Shown here one piece after another: positions 46,500-55,036 of a DNA stretch of 64,000 nucleotides (its first letter is position 1; every line of letters begins with the position of its first letter). This stretch comes from Bacillus sp. SB49. GTDB lineage: Bacteria > Bacillota > Bacilli > Bacillales > Halobacillaceae. Location: assembly GCF_000469135.2 (NCBI RefSeq), contig NZ_CP048117.1, positions 1,773,501 to 1,837,500 of the forward strand, in the 5' to 3' direction. The notes below the pieces were generated by a model. That model was not told where the DNA came from, did not search any database, and saw only the letters and a list, made by a program, of their open reading frames with translations. A program made the position numbers and the translations under genes.

Positions 46500-46612
46500 G
46501 AATGTGTATCATTTTCATCTTTATACCCTTATATTACCTAAACGAAACTGAAAATGAAACGTTTGTATTTGCCGACAAACGGACCAAGTTCATAGCAAGA
46601 GGAGGTGAAAAA

Positions 46613-48175
46613 ATGGATTTAATATCCTCGCTCATCTTCATTTTGCTTGCCCTTATCGTCGGTTCTGTTGTTGGTTATCTTATTCGGAAATCGATTGCGG
46701 AGGCGAAAATTTCCAGTGCTGAAGCGCTTGCGAAACAGATTGTGGATGAAGGTCACCGCAATGCAGAATCAGCTAAGAAAGAAGCTCTTCTTGAAGCAAA
46801 AGAAGAGAATCAGAAATTTCGTCAGGAAGCGGAGAACGAGATCCGCGAACGCCGCATGGAACTGCAGAAAACTGAAAATCGTTTAACTCAGAAAGAAGAG
46901 AATCTTGATCGTAAGAGTGAGACGCTTGACCAGCGTGATTTTTCACTCGACAAGAAAGAAGGGACTCTTGCCGAGAGACAACAACAAATTGAAGAAATGG
47001 AAAGCAAAGTGAAAGCTATGCTTCAAGAACAGCAAACCGAACTGGAACGTATATCCGGTTTGACATCAGATCAGGCGAAACAGATGATTCTTGAGAAAGT
47101 AGAGCAAGAAGTGTCGCATGAGTCCGCACTAATGATCAAGGAAGCGGAGAATAAAGCGAAAGAAGAAGCGGATAAGAAAGCGAAGAACATTCTTTCTTTA
47201 GCTCTACAACGCTGTGCTGCCGATCACGTTGCAGAAACGACGGTTTCTGTGGTCAACCTTCCGAACGATGAGATGAAAGGAAGAATTATCGGTCGGGAAG
47301 GACGCAACATTCGTACCCTTGAAACATTGACTGGCATTGACTTGATCATTGATGATACGCCGGAAGCTGTCATTCTCTCTGGTTTTGACCCGATCCGCCG
47401 TGAAACGGCGCGGATGGCACTTGAGAAACTCGTACAGGACGGGCGCATTCACCCAGCCCGTATCGAGGAAATGGTGGACAAGTCCCGTCGCGAAGTGGAT
47501 GACTACATTCGTGAAGTAGGGGAACAGACGACTTTCGAAGTCGGCGTTCACGGCCTGCATCCGGATCTGATCAAGATTCTTGGCCGCTTGAAGTATCGTA
47601 CAAGTTACGGTCAGAATGTACTCAAACACTCTACAGAGGTTGCTTATTTGTCCGGTCTGCTTGCCGCAGAACTTGGCGAAGACGAAGTGCTTGCCCGTCG
47701 TGCAGGATTGCTGCATGATATAGGGAAGGCAATTGACCACGAAGTGGAAGGAAGCCACGTAGAAATCGGTAAAGAACTTGCGATGAAGTATAAAGAGAAT
47801 GAGACAGTGATCAACGCTGTTGCATCTCACCACGGTGATGAAGAACCGACCTCCGTCATTGCTGTCCTTGTCGCAGCTGCCGATGCTTTATCAGCAGCAA
47901 GACCTGGCGCACGTAGTGAAACGCTCGAGAACTATATCAAGCGTCTTGAGAAACTGGAAGAGATTTCTGAATCCTATGAAGGAGTCGAGAAATCATTTGC
48001 AATCCAAGCCGGTAGGGAAGTTCGGATTATGGTTCGCCCTGATGAAATTGATGATCTTGAAGCTACGCGACTGGCCCGTGATATTCGAAACCGAATCGAA
48101 GGAGAACTCGATTATCCTGGTCATATCAAAGTAACCGTTATTCGTGAAACACGTTCTGTGGAGTATGCGAAATAA
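46613..48175 (+). CDS. rny: Ribonuclease Y
   Basis: Membrane-anchored endoribonuclease that starts most mRNA decay in Bacillus and acts with PNPase and the RicA complex. It has 520 residues from ATG 46613, the same length as in B. subtilis, with AGAGGAGGTG five bases upstream; a longer frame from 46502 has no site. One N-terminal membrane helix (about 4-24), a long Glu/Lys/Gln-rich coiled coil (about 28-205), a KH domain (about 210-275, [15 protein letters not shown]) and an HD domain with [10 protein letters not shown] (near 366). No truncation. Confidence 0.97.
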   Translation: MDLISSLIFILLALIVGSVVGYLIRKSIAEAKISSAEALAKQIVDEGHRNAESAKKEALLEAKEENQKFRQEAENEIRERRMELQKTENRLTQKEENLDRKSETLDQRDFSLDKKEGTLAERQQQIEEMESKVKAMLQEQQTELERISGLTSDQAKQMILEKVEQEVSHESALMIKEAENKAKEEADKKAKNILSLALQRCAADHVAETTVSVVNLPNDEMKGRIIGREGRNIRTLETLTGIDLIIDDTPEAVILSGFDPIRRETARMALEKLVQDGRIHPARIEEMVDKSRREVDDYIREVGEQTTFEVGVHGLHPDLIKILGRLKYRTSYGQNVLKHSTEVAYLSGLLAAELGEDEVLARRAGLLHDIGKAIDHEVEGSHVEIGKELAMKYKENETVINAVASHHGDEEPTSVIAVLVAAADALSAARPGARSETLENYIKRLEKLEEISESYEGVEKSFAIQAGREVRIMVRPDEIDDLEATRLARDIRNRIEGELDYPGHIKVTVIRETRSVEYAK

Positions 48176-48180
48176 ATCTG

Positions 48181-48217
48181 ATGAAGCGGCCGTTTCGGGC
48201 CGCTTCATTTGTTTTTA
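48181..48217 (+). terminator. Intrinsic terminator after rny
   Basis: ATGAAGCGGCC (48181-48191) pairs perfectly with GGCCGCTTCAT (48198-48208), followed by TTGTTTTT. Confidence 0.9.
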
Positions 48218-48285
48218 AGAGGTTCCCTGTTCATGGATCAGGGAATGAAGAAGGAATGCTTTAGAAGAAAGAGGTAGGTTCGCAC

Positions 48286-49083
48286 ATGAGAATTTTATTT
48301 ATTGGAGACGTGGTGGGTTCACCGGGAAGAGAAATGGTGGATGAATACCTTCCGAAATTGAAGCAGAAGTTTCAGCCTGCCGTTTCTATTGTTAACGGAG
48401 AGAACGCAGCATCTGGGAAAGGCATTACAGAAAAAATTTATCGGAGATTCCTTGAAAAAGGAGCGCAGGCAGTTACGCTGGGGAATCATGCCTGGGACAA
48501 GAAAGAGATTTTCGAATTTATTGATGAAGCAGATTACCTTGTCCGACCGGCCAACTTTCCGGAAGGGACTCCCGGTCGTGGATTAACTTTCGTAAAAACA
48601 CCAAAAGGAGAAGTCGCTGTTATTAACTTACAGGGGCGGACGTTTATGGCTCCCAATGACGATCCATTCCGCAAAGTGGATGAATTGATAGAAGAAGCAA
48701 AAAAAAGAACGTCCATCATTTTTTTGGATTTTCATGCGGAAACGACTAGTGAGAAACAAGCGATGGGATGGTACGTCGATGGCAGAATCAGCGTAAGTGT
48801 TGGAACCCATACACACGTTCAGACGGCGGATGAACGTATTCTTCCAAAAGGAACCGGGTATATTTCCGATGTTGGAATGACCGGACCTTACGATGGGATA
48901 TTGGGTATGGATAGAGATGCAGTCATGAAACGATTTCTGACAAACCTTCCTGTACGTTTCGAAGTTCCGAAAAAGGGAAGAGCACAACTGAGCGCCTTTT
49001 TGGTGGATGTAGATGAGAAAACGGGAATGTCTACGAAAGTGAAGCGCATTCTTATTAACGATGACCATCCATTCTTTGAATGA
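48286..49083 (+). CDS. ymdB: YmdB metallophosphodiesterase
   Basis: A 265-residue calcineurin-like phosphodiesterase. B. subtilis YmdB hydrolyses 2',3'-cyclic nucleotides and is needed for biofilm and nanotube formation. Metal ligands are seen in IGDVVGSPGR (5-14), VNGENAASGKG, TLGNHAWDKKE and GTHTHVQTADE. It lies directly after rny, as in relatives. ATG at 48286 with AAAGAGGTAGG upstream. No membrane segment. Confidence 0.94.
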   Translation: MRILFIGDVVGSPGREMVDEYLPKLKQKFQPAVSIVNGENAASGKGITEKIYRRFLEKGAQAVTLGNHAWDKKEIFEFIDEADYLVRPANFPEGTPGRGLTFVKTPKGEVAVINLQGRTFMAPNDDPFRKVDELIEEAKKRTSIIFLDFHAETTSEKQAMGWYVDGRISVSVGTHTHVQTADERILPKGTGYISDVGMTGPYDGILGMDRDAVMKRFLTNLPVRFEVPKKGRAQLSAFLVDVDEKTGMSTKVKRILINDDHPFFE

Positions 49084-49118
49084 TTGTTTGAATTTTGCGA
49101 CAAATTCATTCATAATGA

Positions 49119-49148
49119 AAAGGTAATATTCTACATCTCCAAGAATAT
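49119..49148 (+). promoter_or_regulatory. Sigma-H promoter for spoVS
   Basis: AAAGGTAAT (49119-49127) and CAAGAATAT (49140-49148), spacer 12, resemble the sigma-H consensus (RnAGGAWWW / RnnGAAT). B. subtilis spoVS is sigma-H dependent. It lies 44 bases before the ATG. Confidence 0.7.
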
Positions 49149-49191
49149 AGTAGTTATGGAACAACTATAGTGATTGAAGGAGGAGCTAGTA

Positions 49192-49452
49192 ATGGAAGTC
49201 TTAAAAGTATCAGCTAAATCCGTACCTAATTCAGTAGCAGGGGCCCTTGCCAATGTTGTAAGAGAGCGTGGAACTGCTGAAATCCAGGCCATTGGAGCAG
49301 GAGCATTAAATCAGGCTGTCAAGGCGGTTGCGATAGCAAGAGGTTTCGTCGCCCCGAGCGGTATGGACTTGATCTGCATCCCGGCCTTCACTGATATTAT
49401 GATTGATGAAGAGGAACGTACGGCAATCAAGTTAATTGTCGAACCTCGCTAG
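49192..49452 (+). CDS. spoVS: Stage V sporulation protein S
   Basis: An 86-residue, highly conserved Alba-like protein needed for late sporulation; mutants also affect septation. MEVLKVSAKSVPNSVAGALA, GAGALNQAVKAVAIARG and the IDEEERTAIKLIVEPR end are hallmark. ATG at 49192 with AAGGAGGAG; a longer frame from 49174 has no better site. It has its own sigma-H promoter and is followed by about 300 bases of non-coding sequence. Confidence 0.97.
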   Translation: MEVLKVSAKSVPNSVAGALANVVRERGTAEIQAIGAGALNQAVKAVAIARGFVAPSGMDLICIPAFTDIMIDEEERTAIKLIVEPR

Positions 49453-49557
49453 TGGTCCCCTGATGCGGTTGGAATCTCTTATCACCTTCGTATCGTAGAT
49501 AGATTGTTCATATGACTGAATACTTTCGTAGAATGAAAACGTCGCTTCATGAGTAAG

Positions 49558-49594
49558 AAAGACATACGCCAAACACGGCGTATGTCTTTTTTTT
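49558..49594 (+). terminator. Strong terminator in the spoVS-tdh gap
   Basis: AAAGACATACGCC (49558-49570) pairs perfectly with GGCGTATGTCTTT (49577-49589), then TTTTT. It lies 105 bases after spoVS; nothing else was seen in 49453-49557. Confidence 0.93.
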
Positions 49595-49670
49595 ATAAAA
49601 AATTCACAGGACGATCCCTGTGTTGACAACCTTTCTATTGTAAACGTAGTCATTTGTATTTTTACAGTGG

Positions 49671-49720
49671 ACAAACAGGGTTGTTTGTTTTTTTGTTCAT
49701 GATATAATCCTTGTTATAAT
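49671..49720 (+). promoter_or_regulatory. tdh-kbl promoter region with a palindrome
   Basis: Two perfect TATAAT elements (49703-49708 and 49715-49720) have TTGTTT (49681-49686) and TTGTTC (49693-49698) each 16 bases upstream. An 18-bp palindrome, ACAAAC-N6-GTTTGT (49671-49688), overlaps the first -35 and is a candidate operator. Confidence 0.55.
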
Positions 49721-49759
49721 AGGTTTAATTAAATGTTATGTTGTAAGGGAGTGTTCACT

Positions 49760-50800
49760 GTGAACGGAACGATGAAAGCTATAGTAAAGCATCAACGTGG
49801 ATTGGGCGCAGTATTAAATGAAGTGCCGATTCCTCAGATAAGCGAAGATGAAGTGCTGATTCGTGTGAAAGCTACCTCTATATGCGGTACCGATGTTCAC
49901 ATTTATAATTGGGACGAATGGTCTGCGAGCAGAGTACATCCGCCATATGTGTTTGGTCATGAATTCTCCGGTGAAATTGTGGAAGTTGGTGGTAAAGTAA
50001 GCGGCTTTTCTATCGGGGACTTCGTCAGCGCTGAAACTCATCTCGTCTGTGGGCAGTGTCCGCAGTGTCTGACAGGGAAATTCCACATCTGTAAAAATAC
50101 AAAAATCATTGGAGTCGATACCCAAGGATGCTTCGCGGAATTTGTAGCGCTGCCTGCAAGCAATCTTTGGAAAAACCCGAAGGAAATGCCCGTAGATATC
50201 GCTTCGATTCAAGAACCGATGGGTAATGCGGTACATACGGTTTTGAACGGGGAGGTCGCGGGAAAAACGGTAGCAGTCATCGGCTGCGGGCCGATCGGGT
50301 TGATGGCCGTAGGAGTGGCGAAAGCAGCAGGAGCTTCCCAAGTGATTGCGCTTGATCTTAATGGCTACCGACTTGGCCTTGCCGAAAAGATGGGTGCGAC
50401 GAAGGTCGTTGATTCGGGGAAGGTCGACCCGGTAGAAAAGGTGAAAGAATGGACGGACGGCAATGGTGTAGATGTCGTTTGTGAGATGAGCGGACACCCT
50501 GTCGCCATGGATCAAGGATTCAAAATGGTGACAAATGGCGGAAGAGTATCTATTCTGAGTCTCCCAACTAACCGAGTCAGCATTGATATAACAAACGATG
50601 TTGTTTTTAAAGGGGTAGAGGTTCAGGGAATTACCGGCAGAAAAATGTACGAAACGTGGCAGCAGGTATCCAGACTGCTTCATTCCGGGCAGGTGGATGT
50701 GAAACCGATCATCACCCATCATTTGAAGCTGGAAGAGTTTGAGCAGGGGTTCGACTTGATGAATCAAGGGTTATGTGGAAAAGTGGTACTACACCCATAA
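49760..50800 (+). CDS. tdh: L-threonine 3-dehydrogenase
   Basis: Oxidises threonine to 2-amino-3-ketobutyrate with NAD and zinc; Kbl then splits it to glycine and acetyl-CoA. It has 346 residues from GTG at 49760, eight bases after GGGAG; the inner ATG at 49772 or an outer ATG at 49733 are alternatives, and length best fits the GTG. Zinc ligands are in ICGTDVHIYNWD and GHEFSG, the structural zinc in CGQCPQCLTGKFHIC, and the NAD site in VIGCGPIGLMAVGVAKAAGA (about 174-193). Confidence 0.95.
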   Translation: MNGTMKAIVKHQRGLGAVLNEVPIPQISEDEVLIRVKATSICGTDVHIYNWDEWSASRVHPPYVFGHEFSGEIVEVGGKVSGFSIGDFVSAETHLVCGQCPQCLTGKFHICKNTKIIGVDTQGCFAEFVALPASNLWKNPKEMPVDIASIQEPMGNAVHTVLNGEVAGKTVAVIGCGPIGLMAVGVAKAAGASQVIALDLNGYRLGLAEKMGATKVVDSGKVDPVEKVKEWTDGNGVDVVCEMSGHPVAMDQGFKMVTNGGRVSILSLPTNRVSIDITNDVVFKGVEVQGITGRKMYETWQQVSRLLHSGQVDVKPIITHHLKLEEFEQGFDLMNQGLCGKVVLHP

Positions 50801-50819
50801 AATAGGAGGAGGATGTTCG

Positions 50820-51998
50820 ATGAAAGGTTTTGAATACTTACAGGAAGAATTAGATGCGATGCAGGAACAGGGAACGTTCCGGAGGTTAATTCCGCTAGAG
50901 TCTGCTCAAGGATCCAAGGTAACCATCAGGGGTAAGGAAGTCATTCAACTTTCTTCCAATAACTATCTCGGGCTCACTTCCCACCCGAAGATGAAGCGTG
51001 CGGCCGATGAGGCGAATGAGAAGTACGGCGTCGGCACTGGTTCTGTCCGTACGATTGCAGGTACACTCGAAATGCACGAGGAATTCGAGAAGAAGCTTGC
51101 AGAATTTAAGCACACGGAAGCTGCTTTGGTGTTTCAATCCGGTTTTACGACAAACCAGGGGGTCTTGTCGTCCATCCTCGGGAAGGATGATGTCGTTATC
51201 TCCGATGAATTGAACCACGCTTCCATCATAGACGGAATCCGGCTGACGAAAGCAGACCGCAAAATCTACAAGCACGTGGATATGGAATCGTTGGAGGATG
51301 CATTGAAACAAAGCAGTAACTACCGCACTCGCCTGGTAGTTACGGACGGCGTCTTTTCGATGGACGGAAACATCGCTCCGCTTCCTGAAATCGTCGAACT
51401 TGCCGAGAAATACGATGCGCTTGTCATGGTGGATGACGCCCATGCGAGTGGTGTGCTTGGGGATAATGGAAGAGGAACGGTCAATCATTTCAAATTGGAC
51501 GGCCGTGTCCACATTCAAGTAGGAACGTTAAGTAAAGCGATTGGTGTCTTGGGCGGATATGTAGCTAGTACGAAAACGCTGCGAGACTACTTGATCCATA
51601 AAGGCCGCCCGTTCTTGTTCAGCACGTCTCATCCACCGGCAGTTACGGCGGCTAATGCTGCAGCTATCGATGTTCTTCTTGAAGAACCGGAATTGATTGA
51701 GAAACTGTGGAATAACACAGCCTTCTTCAAGCAAGGCTTACAGCAACTCGGGTTTGATACAGGAATCAGTGAAACACCTGTCACACCAGTGATGGTAGGG
51801 GATGATGCGTTGACCCACAAGTTCTCTGATGAACTCTTCGGAGAGGGCGTCTTCGCGCAGGGAATTGTTTTTCCTACCGTTCAGAGAGGGAAAGGAAGAA
51901 TTCGAACGATCGTGACTGCGGAGCATTCTCAGGAAGAGCTTCAGGAGGCGCTTGATGCTTTTGAAAAAGTAGGGAAGAAGCTAGGTATAATTGAATGA
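50820..51998 (+). CDS. kbl: Glycine C-acetyltransferase (2-amino-3-ketobutyrate CoA ligase)
   Basis: PLP enzyme that completes threonine breakdown started by Tdh. It has 392 residues, from ATG 50820 with AGGAGGAGG seven bases upstream. The PLP lysine is in GTLSKAIGVLGG, and VDDAHASGVLG and TNQGVLSSIL are typical of the alpha-oxoamine synthase family. It lies 19 bases after tdh. Family members KBL, BioF and HemA are similar; pairing with tdh settles it. Confidence 0.95.
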   Translation: MKGFEYLQEELDAMQEQGTFRRLIPLESAQGSKVTIRGKEVIQLSSNNYLGLTSHPKMKRAADEANEKYGVGTGSVRTIAGTLEMHEEFEKKLAEFKHTEAALVFQSGFTTNQGVLSSILGKDDVVISDELNHASIIDGIRLTKADRKIYKHVDMESLEDALKQSSNYRTRLVVTDGVFSMDGNIAPLPEIVELAEKYDALVMVDDAHASGVLGDNGRGTVNHFKLDGRVHIQVGTLSKAIGVLGGYVASTKTLRDYLIHKGRPFLFSTSHPPAVTAANAAAIDVLLEEPELIEKLWNNTAFFKQGLQQLGFDTGISETPVTPVMVGDDALTHKFSDELFGEGVFAQGIVFPTVQRGKGRIRTIVTAEHSQEELQEALDAFEKVGKKLGIIE

Positions 51999-52005
51999 GG
52001 AAGAG

Positions 52006-52036
52006 ACCACCATGGTAAAACATGGTGGTTTTTTTC
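52006..52036 (+). terminator. Intrinsic terminator after kbl
   Basis: ACCACCATG (52006-52014) pairs perfectly with CATGGTGGT (52021-52029), followed by TTTTTTC. Confidence 0.9.
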
Positions 52037-52067
52037 TGGGAAAATTACTTAAATCGAAGGATAACGC

Positions 52068-52096
52068 TTAAATATTATTTGGAAAATTGATATAAT
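52068..52096 (+). promoter_or_regulatory. Candidate miaB promoter
   Basis: TATAAT at 52091-52096 with a weak -35 TTAAAT (52068-52073, 17-base spacer), 38 bases before the miaB ATG. Confidence 0.5.
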
Positions 52097-52133
52097 GATA
52101 CAGTGAGCAGGTACGGTTCGAAAGGAGATCATT

Positions 52134-53684
52134 ATGAACGAACAGCAGAAGAAAGAGATGTCGCAGATCAAACCGGCATCCAGCAGTAACCTGGAACGAT
52201 TGAAACAAAAAACAAGCGAAGACTTCATGAAATATTTCGAAACTACATATCAGCCTCCTAACATGCGTGATGCCCAACGCCGGAAGCGGAAAGATACAGA
52301 TGTACTCTATGATTTTCATATTCCTGAGGGTATGATGGAAGCGGGTAAAGGCAAGAAATACTTAATTCGTACTTATGGCTGTCAGATGAACGAGCATGAT
52401 ACAGAAGTAATGGCGGGTATCCTTGAAGCGATGGGCTATGAATCTACGGACACCGCAAAAGAAGCAGATATCATCCTCCTTAACACGTGTGCCATTCGGG
52501 AGAATGCAGAGAACAAAGTGTTCGGGGAGATCGGTCATTTGAAACCGCTTAAAACAGAAAACCCTAACCTGATTCTAGGGGTGTGCGGCTGTATGTCCCA
52601 GGAAGAATCCGTGGTAAATCGCATTCTGAAGAAACATCCTTTTATCGATTTAATCTTCGGGACTCATAATATTCATAAGCTTCCTGAACTTGTCCAGGAA
52701 GCTGTGTTTGGCAAAGAAATGGTGATCGACGTTTGGTCCAAAGAGGGAGATATTATTGAAAATCTTCCCCGCTCCCGTAAAGGCAGGATTAAGGCATGGG
52801 TGAATATCATGTACGGATGTGATAAATTCTGTACATACTGCATTGTTCCCTATACCCGTGGGAAAGAGAGGAGCAGGCTTCCGGAGGATATCATTCAGGA
52901 AGTTCGTCATCTTGCAGCACAAGGGTATAAGGAAATCACTCTCCTTGGTCAGAACGTGAACGCTTATGGGAAAGATCTGGATGGGGGATACGGACTCGGA
53001 GACTTGATGGATGAACTCAGGGCGATTGACATTCCGCGTATTAGATTCACTACGTCTCACCCGAGGGATTTTGATGAGCGATTAATTGAAGTCCTTGCTA
53101 AAGGCGGGAATATGCTCGATCATATTCACCTGCCCGTACAGTCGGGGAATACCGAAATTCTAAAAATCATGGGGAGAAAGTATTCCAGGGAAGACTACAT
53201 GGAGCTCGTTCGCAACATACGTGCGGCTATGCCGGATGCGACGCTTACGACCGATATTATTGTCGGCTTTCCAAATGAAACGGAAGAGCAGTTCCGGGAT
53301 ACGCTCTCCCTTGTCGAGGAAGTCGGGTTCGAAGCAGCCTACACGTTCATCTATTCCCCTCGGGAAAATACGCCGGCTGCTAGGATGGAAGACAATGTAT
53401 CCATGGAAGAGAAGAAAGACAGGCTTCAACGTCTCAACAAGATTGTGAACAAGCAGTCGGCAGAGGCGATGAAGACGTATGAAGGGGAAATTGTCGACGT
53501 TCTGATAGAGGGAGAAAGTAAAAATAACCCGGAGGTCCTTGCCGGGTATACGAAACGTAATAAACTTGTCAATGTCCGGGCACCGCGTGAGGTCATTGGA
53601 CAGATCATTCCTGTGAGAGTCGTCAAGGCCAAAACATGGTCCCTGGACGGAGAAATGATTGCAGAAAAAGTAGAGGTGAAATGA
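52134..53684 (+). CDS. miaB: tRNA-2-methylthio-N6-dimethylallyladenosine synthase MiaB
   Basis: Radical-SAM enzyme that methylthiolates i6A37 made by MiaA, encoded near 60.2 kb. It has 516 residues. The first Fe-S cluster uses cysteines in [18 protein letters not shown] and [10 protein letters not shown]; the radical-SAM CxxxCxxC is in [17 protein letters not shown] (about 232-248); a TRAM domain ends it. The N-terminal 60 residues are charged and variable as in Bacillus. ATG at 52134 with AAAGGAGATC. Its stop is followed at once by ricA. Confidence 0.97.
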   Translation: MNEQQKKEMSQIKPASSSNLERLKQKTSEDFMKYFETTYQPPNMRDAQRRKRKDTDVLYDFHIPEGMMEAGKGKKYLIRTYGCQMNEHDTEVMAGILEAMGYESTDTAKEADIILLNTCAIRENAENKVFGEIGHLKPLKTENPNLILGVCGCMSQEESVVNRILKKHPFIDLIFGTHNIHKLPELVQEAVFGKEMVIDVWSKEGDIIENLPRSRKGRIKAWVNIMYGCDKFCTYCIVPYTRGKERSRLPEDIIQEVRHLAAQGYKEITLLGQNVNAYGKDLDGGYGLGDLMDELRAIDIPRIRFTTSHPRDFDERLIEVLAKGGNMLDHIHLPVQSGNTEILKIMGRKYSREDYMELVRNIRAAMPDATLTTDIIVGFPNETEEQFRDTLSLVEEVGFEAAYTFIYSPRENTPAARMEDNVSMEEKKDRLQRLNKIVNKQSAEAMKTYEGEIVDVLIEGESKNNPEVLAGYTKRNKLVNVRAPREVIGQIIPVRVVKAKTWSLDGEMIAEKVEVK

Positions 53685-54113
53685 ATGGCACAATACACAA
53701 GGCAGCAAGTAGTTGACGAAGCAAAAAAATTGGCTAAAATGATGGCTGAAATAGATGAAATTGATCGTTTTAAGCAGCTGGAAGCTAAGTTGAATGAGAA
53801 CCTTAAAGTACAGGCTCACATTAAAAAGATCAAAGCATTACAGAAGCAGGCCGTCAATTTCCAAGCTTACGGAAAAAGCGAAGCCCTTCAGAAAATAGAA
53901 GGAGAAATTGATCGTCTTCAGGATGAACTGGATGCTATTCCGGTGGTGGCGGAGTTTAAAGATTCGCAGACCGTCATCAATGATATTCTCCAAATGGTCT
54001 CCAACACCATATCCCGGGAAGTTACGAATGAAGTCATTCGATCCACCGGCGGAGACGTACTGGAAGGCAAAACCGGATCAGCGAACAAAGATAGTCATGG
54101 CTGCAGTCATTAA
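53685..54113 (+). CDS. ricA: RicA (YmcA), RicAFT complex subunit
   Basis: A 142-residue all-helical YlbF/YmcA-family protein. With RicF (YlbF) and RicT (YaaT) it forms an Fe-S complex that steers RNase Y and promotes phosphorelay and biofilm. Features: ALQKQAVNFQAYGKSEALQK (about 49-68), VAEFKDSQTVINDILQMVSN, and STGGDVLEGKTGS near the end. The single cysteine lies in the tail GCSH, the position of a conserved Cys in relatives. It follows miaB with no gap, as in B. subtilis, so it links tRNA modification and RNA decay genes in one transcript. Confidence 0.92.
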   Translation: MAQYTRQQVVDEAKKLAKMMAEIDEIDRFKQLEAKLNENLKVQAHIKKIKALQKQAVNFQAYGKSEALQKIEGEIDRLQDELDAIPVVAEFKDSQTVINDILQMVSNTISREVTNEVIRSTGGDVLEGKTGSANKDSHGCSH

Positions 54114-54124
54114 TGCATACACTT

Positions 54125-54160
54125 CCGTCAGAGGGTTTTCCCCTCTGGCGGATTTTTTTT
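54125..54160 (+). terminator. Intrinsic terminator after ricA
   Basis: CCGTCAGAGGG (54125-54135) pairs with CCCTCTGGCGG (54141-54151), 11 bp with one G-U, followed by ATTTTTTTT. Confidence 0.93.
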
Positions 54161-54163
54161 CGT

Positions 54164-54191
54164 ACAATTTTATGGGCTAGTGCATAGAATG
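54164..54191 (+). promoter_or_regulatory. cotE upstream sporulation promoter module 1
   Basis: AC (54164-54165), 17 bases, CATAGAATG (54183-54191). The CATA start fits mother-cell sigma-E or sigma-K -10 elements. It sits just after the ricA terminator. Confidence 0.55.
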
Positions 54192-54227
54192 AATTAAACA
54201 CGTCCTTAGACCTTTGCCCTGCAAGTA

Positions 54228-54255
54228 ACTATTCGCCCAACCTCTGCATAGAATG
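54228..54255 (+). promoter_or_regulatory. cotE upstream sporulation promoter module 2
   Basis: AC (54228-54229), 17 bases, CATAGAATG (54247-54255), the same arrangement as module 1. AACTATT 13 bases before CATA also gives a fair sigma-E -35. B. subtilis cotE has a sigma-E and a sigma-K promoter; which module is which cannot be told by eye. Confidence 0.55.
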
Positions 54256-54285
54256 GTTGGTAGAATAAGGAGGAGTGAAAACCCT

Positions 54286-54864
54286 ATGTCTTATTTCGAA
54301 AGAGATTACCGAGAAATCATCACAAAGGCCGTCATTGGAAAAGGCAAAAAGTTCACAGAATCTACGCACACCATCAGCCCCTCACACCGCCCGACCAGTA
54401 TTCTCGGATGCTGGGTCATCAATCACATCTACAATGCTAAGAAGAAAGGAGAACATGTAGAAGTAACAGGAAGTTACGATATTAACGTATGGTATTCCTA
54501 TAACGACAATACAAAAACAGAAGTCGTCACTGAGCGCGTCAGTTACTGTGATTATGTTAAACTATCCGTCAAAGATGACAACTGTATACATGATGACTTT
54601 GAGGTAATAGCAAAAGTAGTGCAGCAGCCGAACTGTCTGGAGGCAAACATTTGTCCAAAAGGACAGAAAATCATTGTCGAGGTTGAGCGTGAATTTATCG
54701 TCGACGTCATTGGAGAAACGAAGCTTTGTGTGAAGGTTGACCCACACGGCTGTGATAAGAAAGAAGATTACGAGTATGACTTGTCCTCCGATGATTTTTC
54801 TGCGATCGAGACGGACTTCCTGCCATCATCATCCAGTTCTCATCATCATGATAAGAAAGATTGA
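54286..54864 (+). CDS. cotE: Spore coat morphogenetic protein CotE
   Basis: Forms the ring on which the outer spore coat assembles, in the mother cell. It has 192 residues from ATG 54286 (AAGGAGGAG upstream), slightly longer than in B. subtilis. [23 protein letters not shown] opens it (run shown in part), [15 protein letters not shown] and [19 protein letters not shown] follow. The C-terminal 40 residues are acidic and end in a Ser/His run ([11 protein letters not shown]), a region that in B. subtilis recruits coat proteins. Context between ricA and mutS is conserved. Confidence 0.95.
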   Translation: MSYFERDYREIITKAVIGKGKKFTESTHTISPSHRPTSILGCWVINHIYNAKKKGEHVEVTGSYDINVWYSYNDNTKTEVVTERVSYCDYVKLSVKDDNCIHDDFEVIAKVVQQPNCLEANICPKGQKIIVEVEREFIVDVIGETKLCVKVDPHGCDKKEDYEYDLSSDDFSAIETDFLPSSSSSHHHDKKD

Positions 54865-54874
54865 AGAAAGAATT

Positions 54875-54903
54875 CCTTGCTGTCTCAGCGAGGTTTTCTT
54901 TTT
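54875..54903 (+). terminator. Intrinsic terminator after cotE
   Basis: CCTTGCTG (54875-54882) pairs with CAGCGAGG (54886-54893), 8 bp with one G-U, followed by TTTTCTTTTT. Confidence 0.8.
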
Positions 54904-54909
54904 AGGACG

Positions 54910-54951
54910 AAGAAGGGTTGTGTATCCGGCAGCCCTTCTTATTGTATTTTA
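54910..54951 (+). terminator. Second terminator-like hairpin after cotE
   Basis: AAGAAGGGTTG (54910-54920) pairs with CAGCCCTTCTT (54930-54940), 11 bp with one G-U, followed by ATTGTATTTT. It gives back-to-back insulation before mutS. Confidence 0.65.
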
Positions 54952-54988
54952 GGGAACGAACAAGTTTATAGGAGAGGATTGCGCCTTA

Positions 54989-54997
54989 TGCTATAAT
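54989..54997 (+). promoter_or_regulatory. Extended -10 promoter for mutS-mutL
   Basis: TGCTATAAT (54989-54997) is a perfect extended -10, 40 bases before the mutS ATG. No good -35. Confidence 0.65.
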
Positions 54998-55036
54998 GAG
55001 TGGAGAACAATTACGTACGTTTTGGAGGATTTACCA

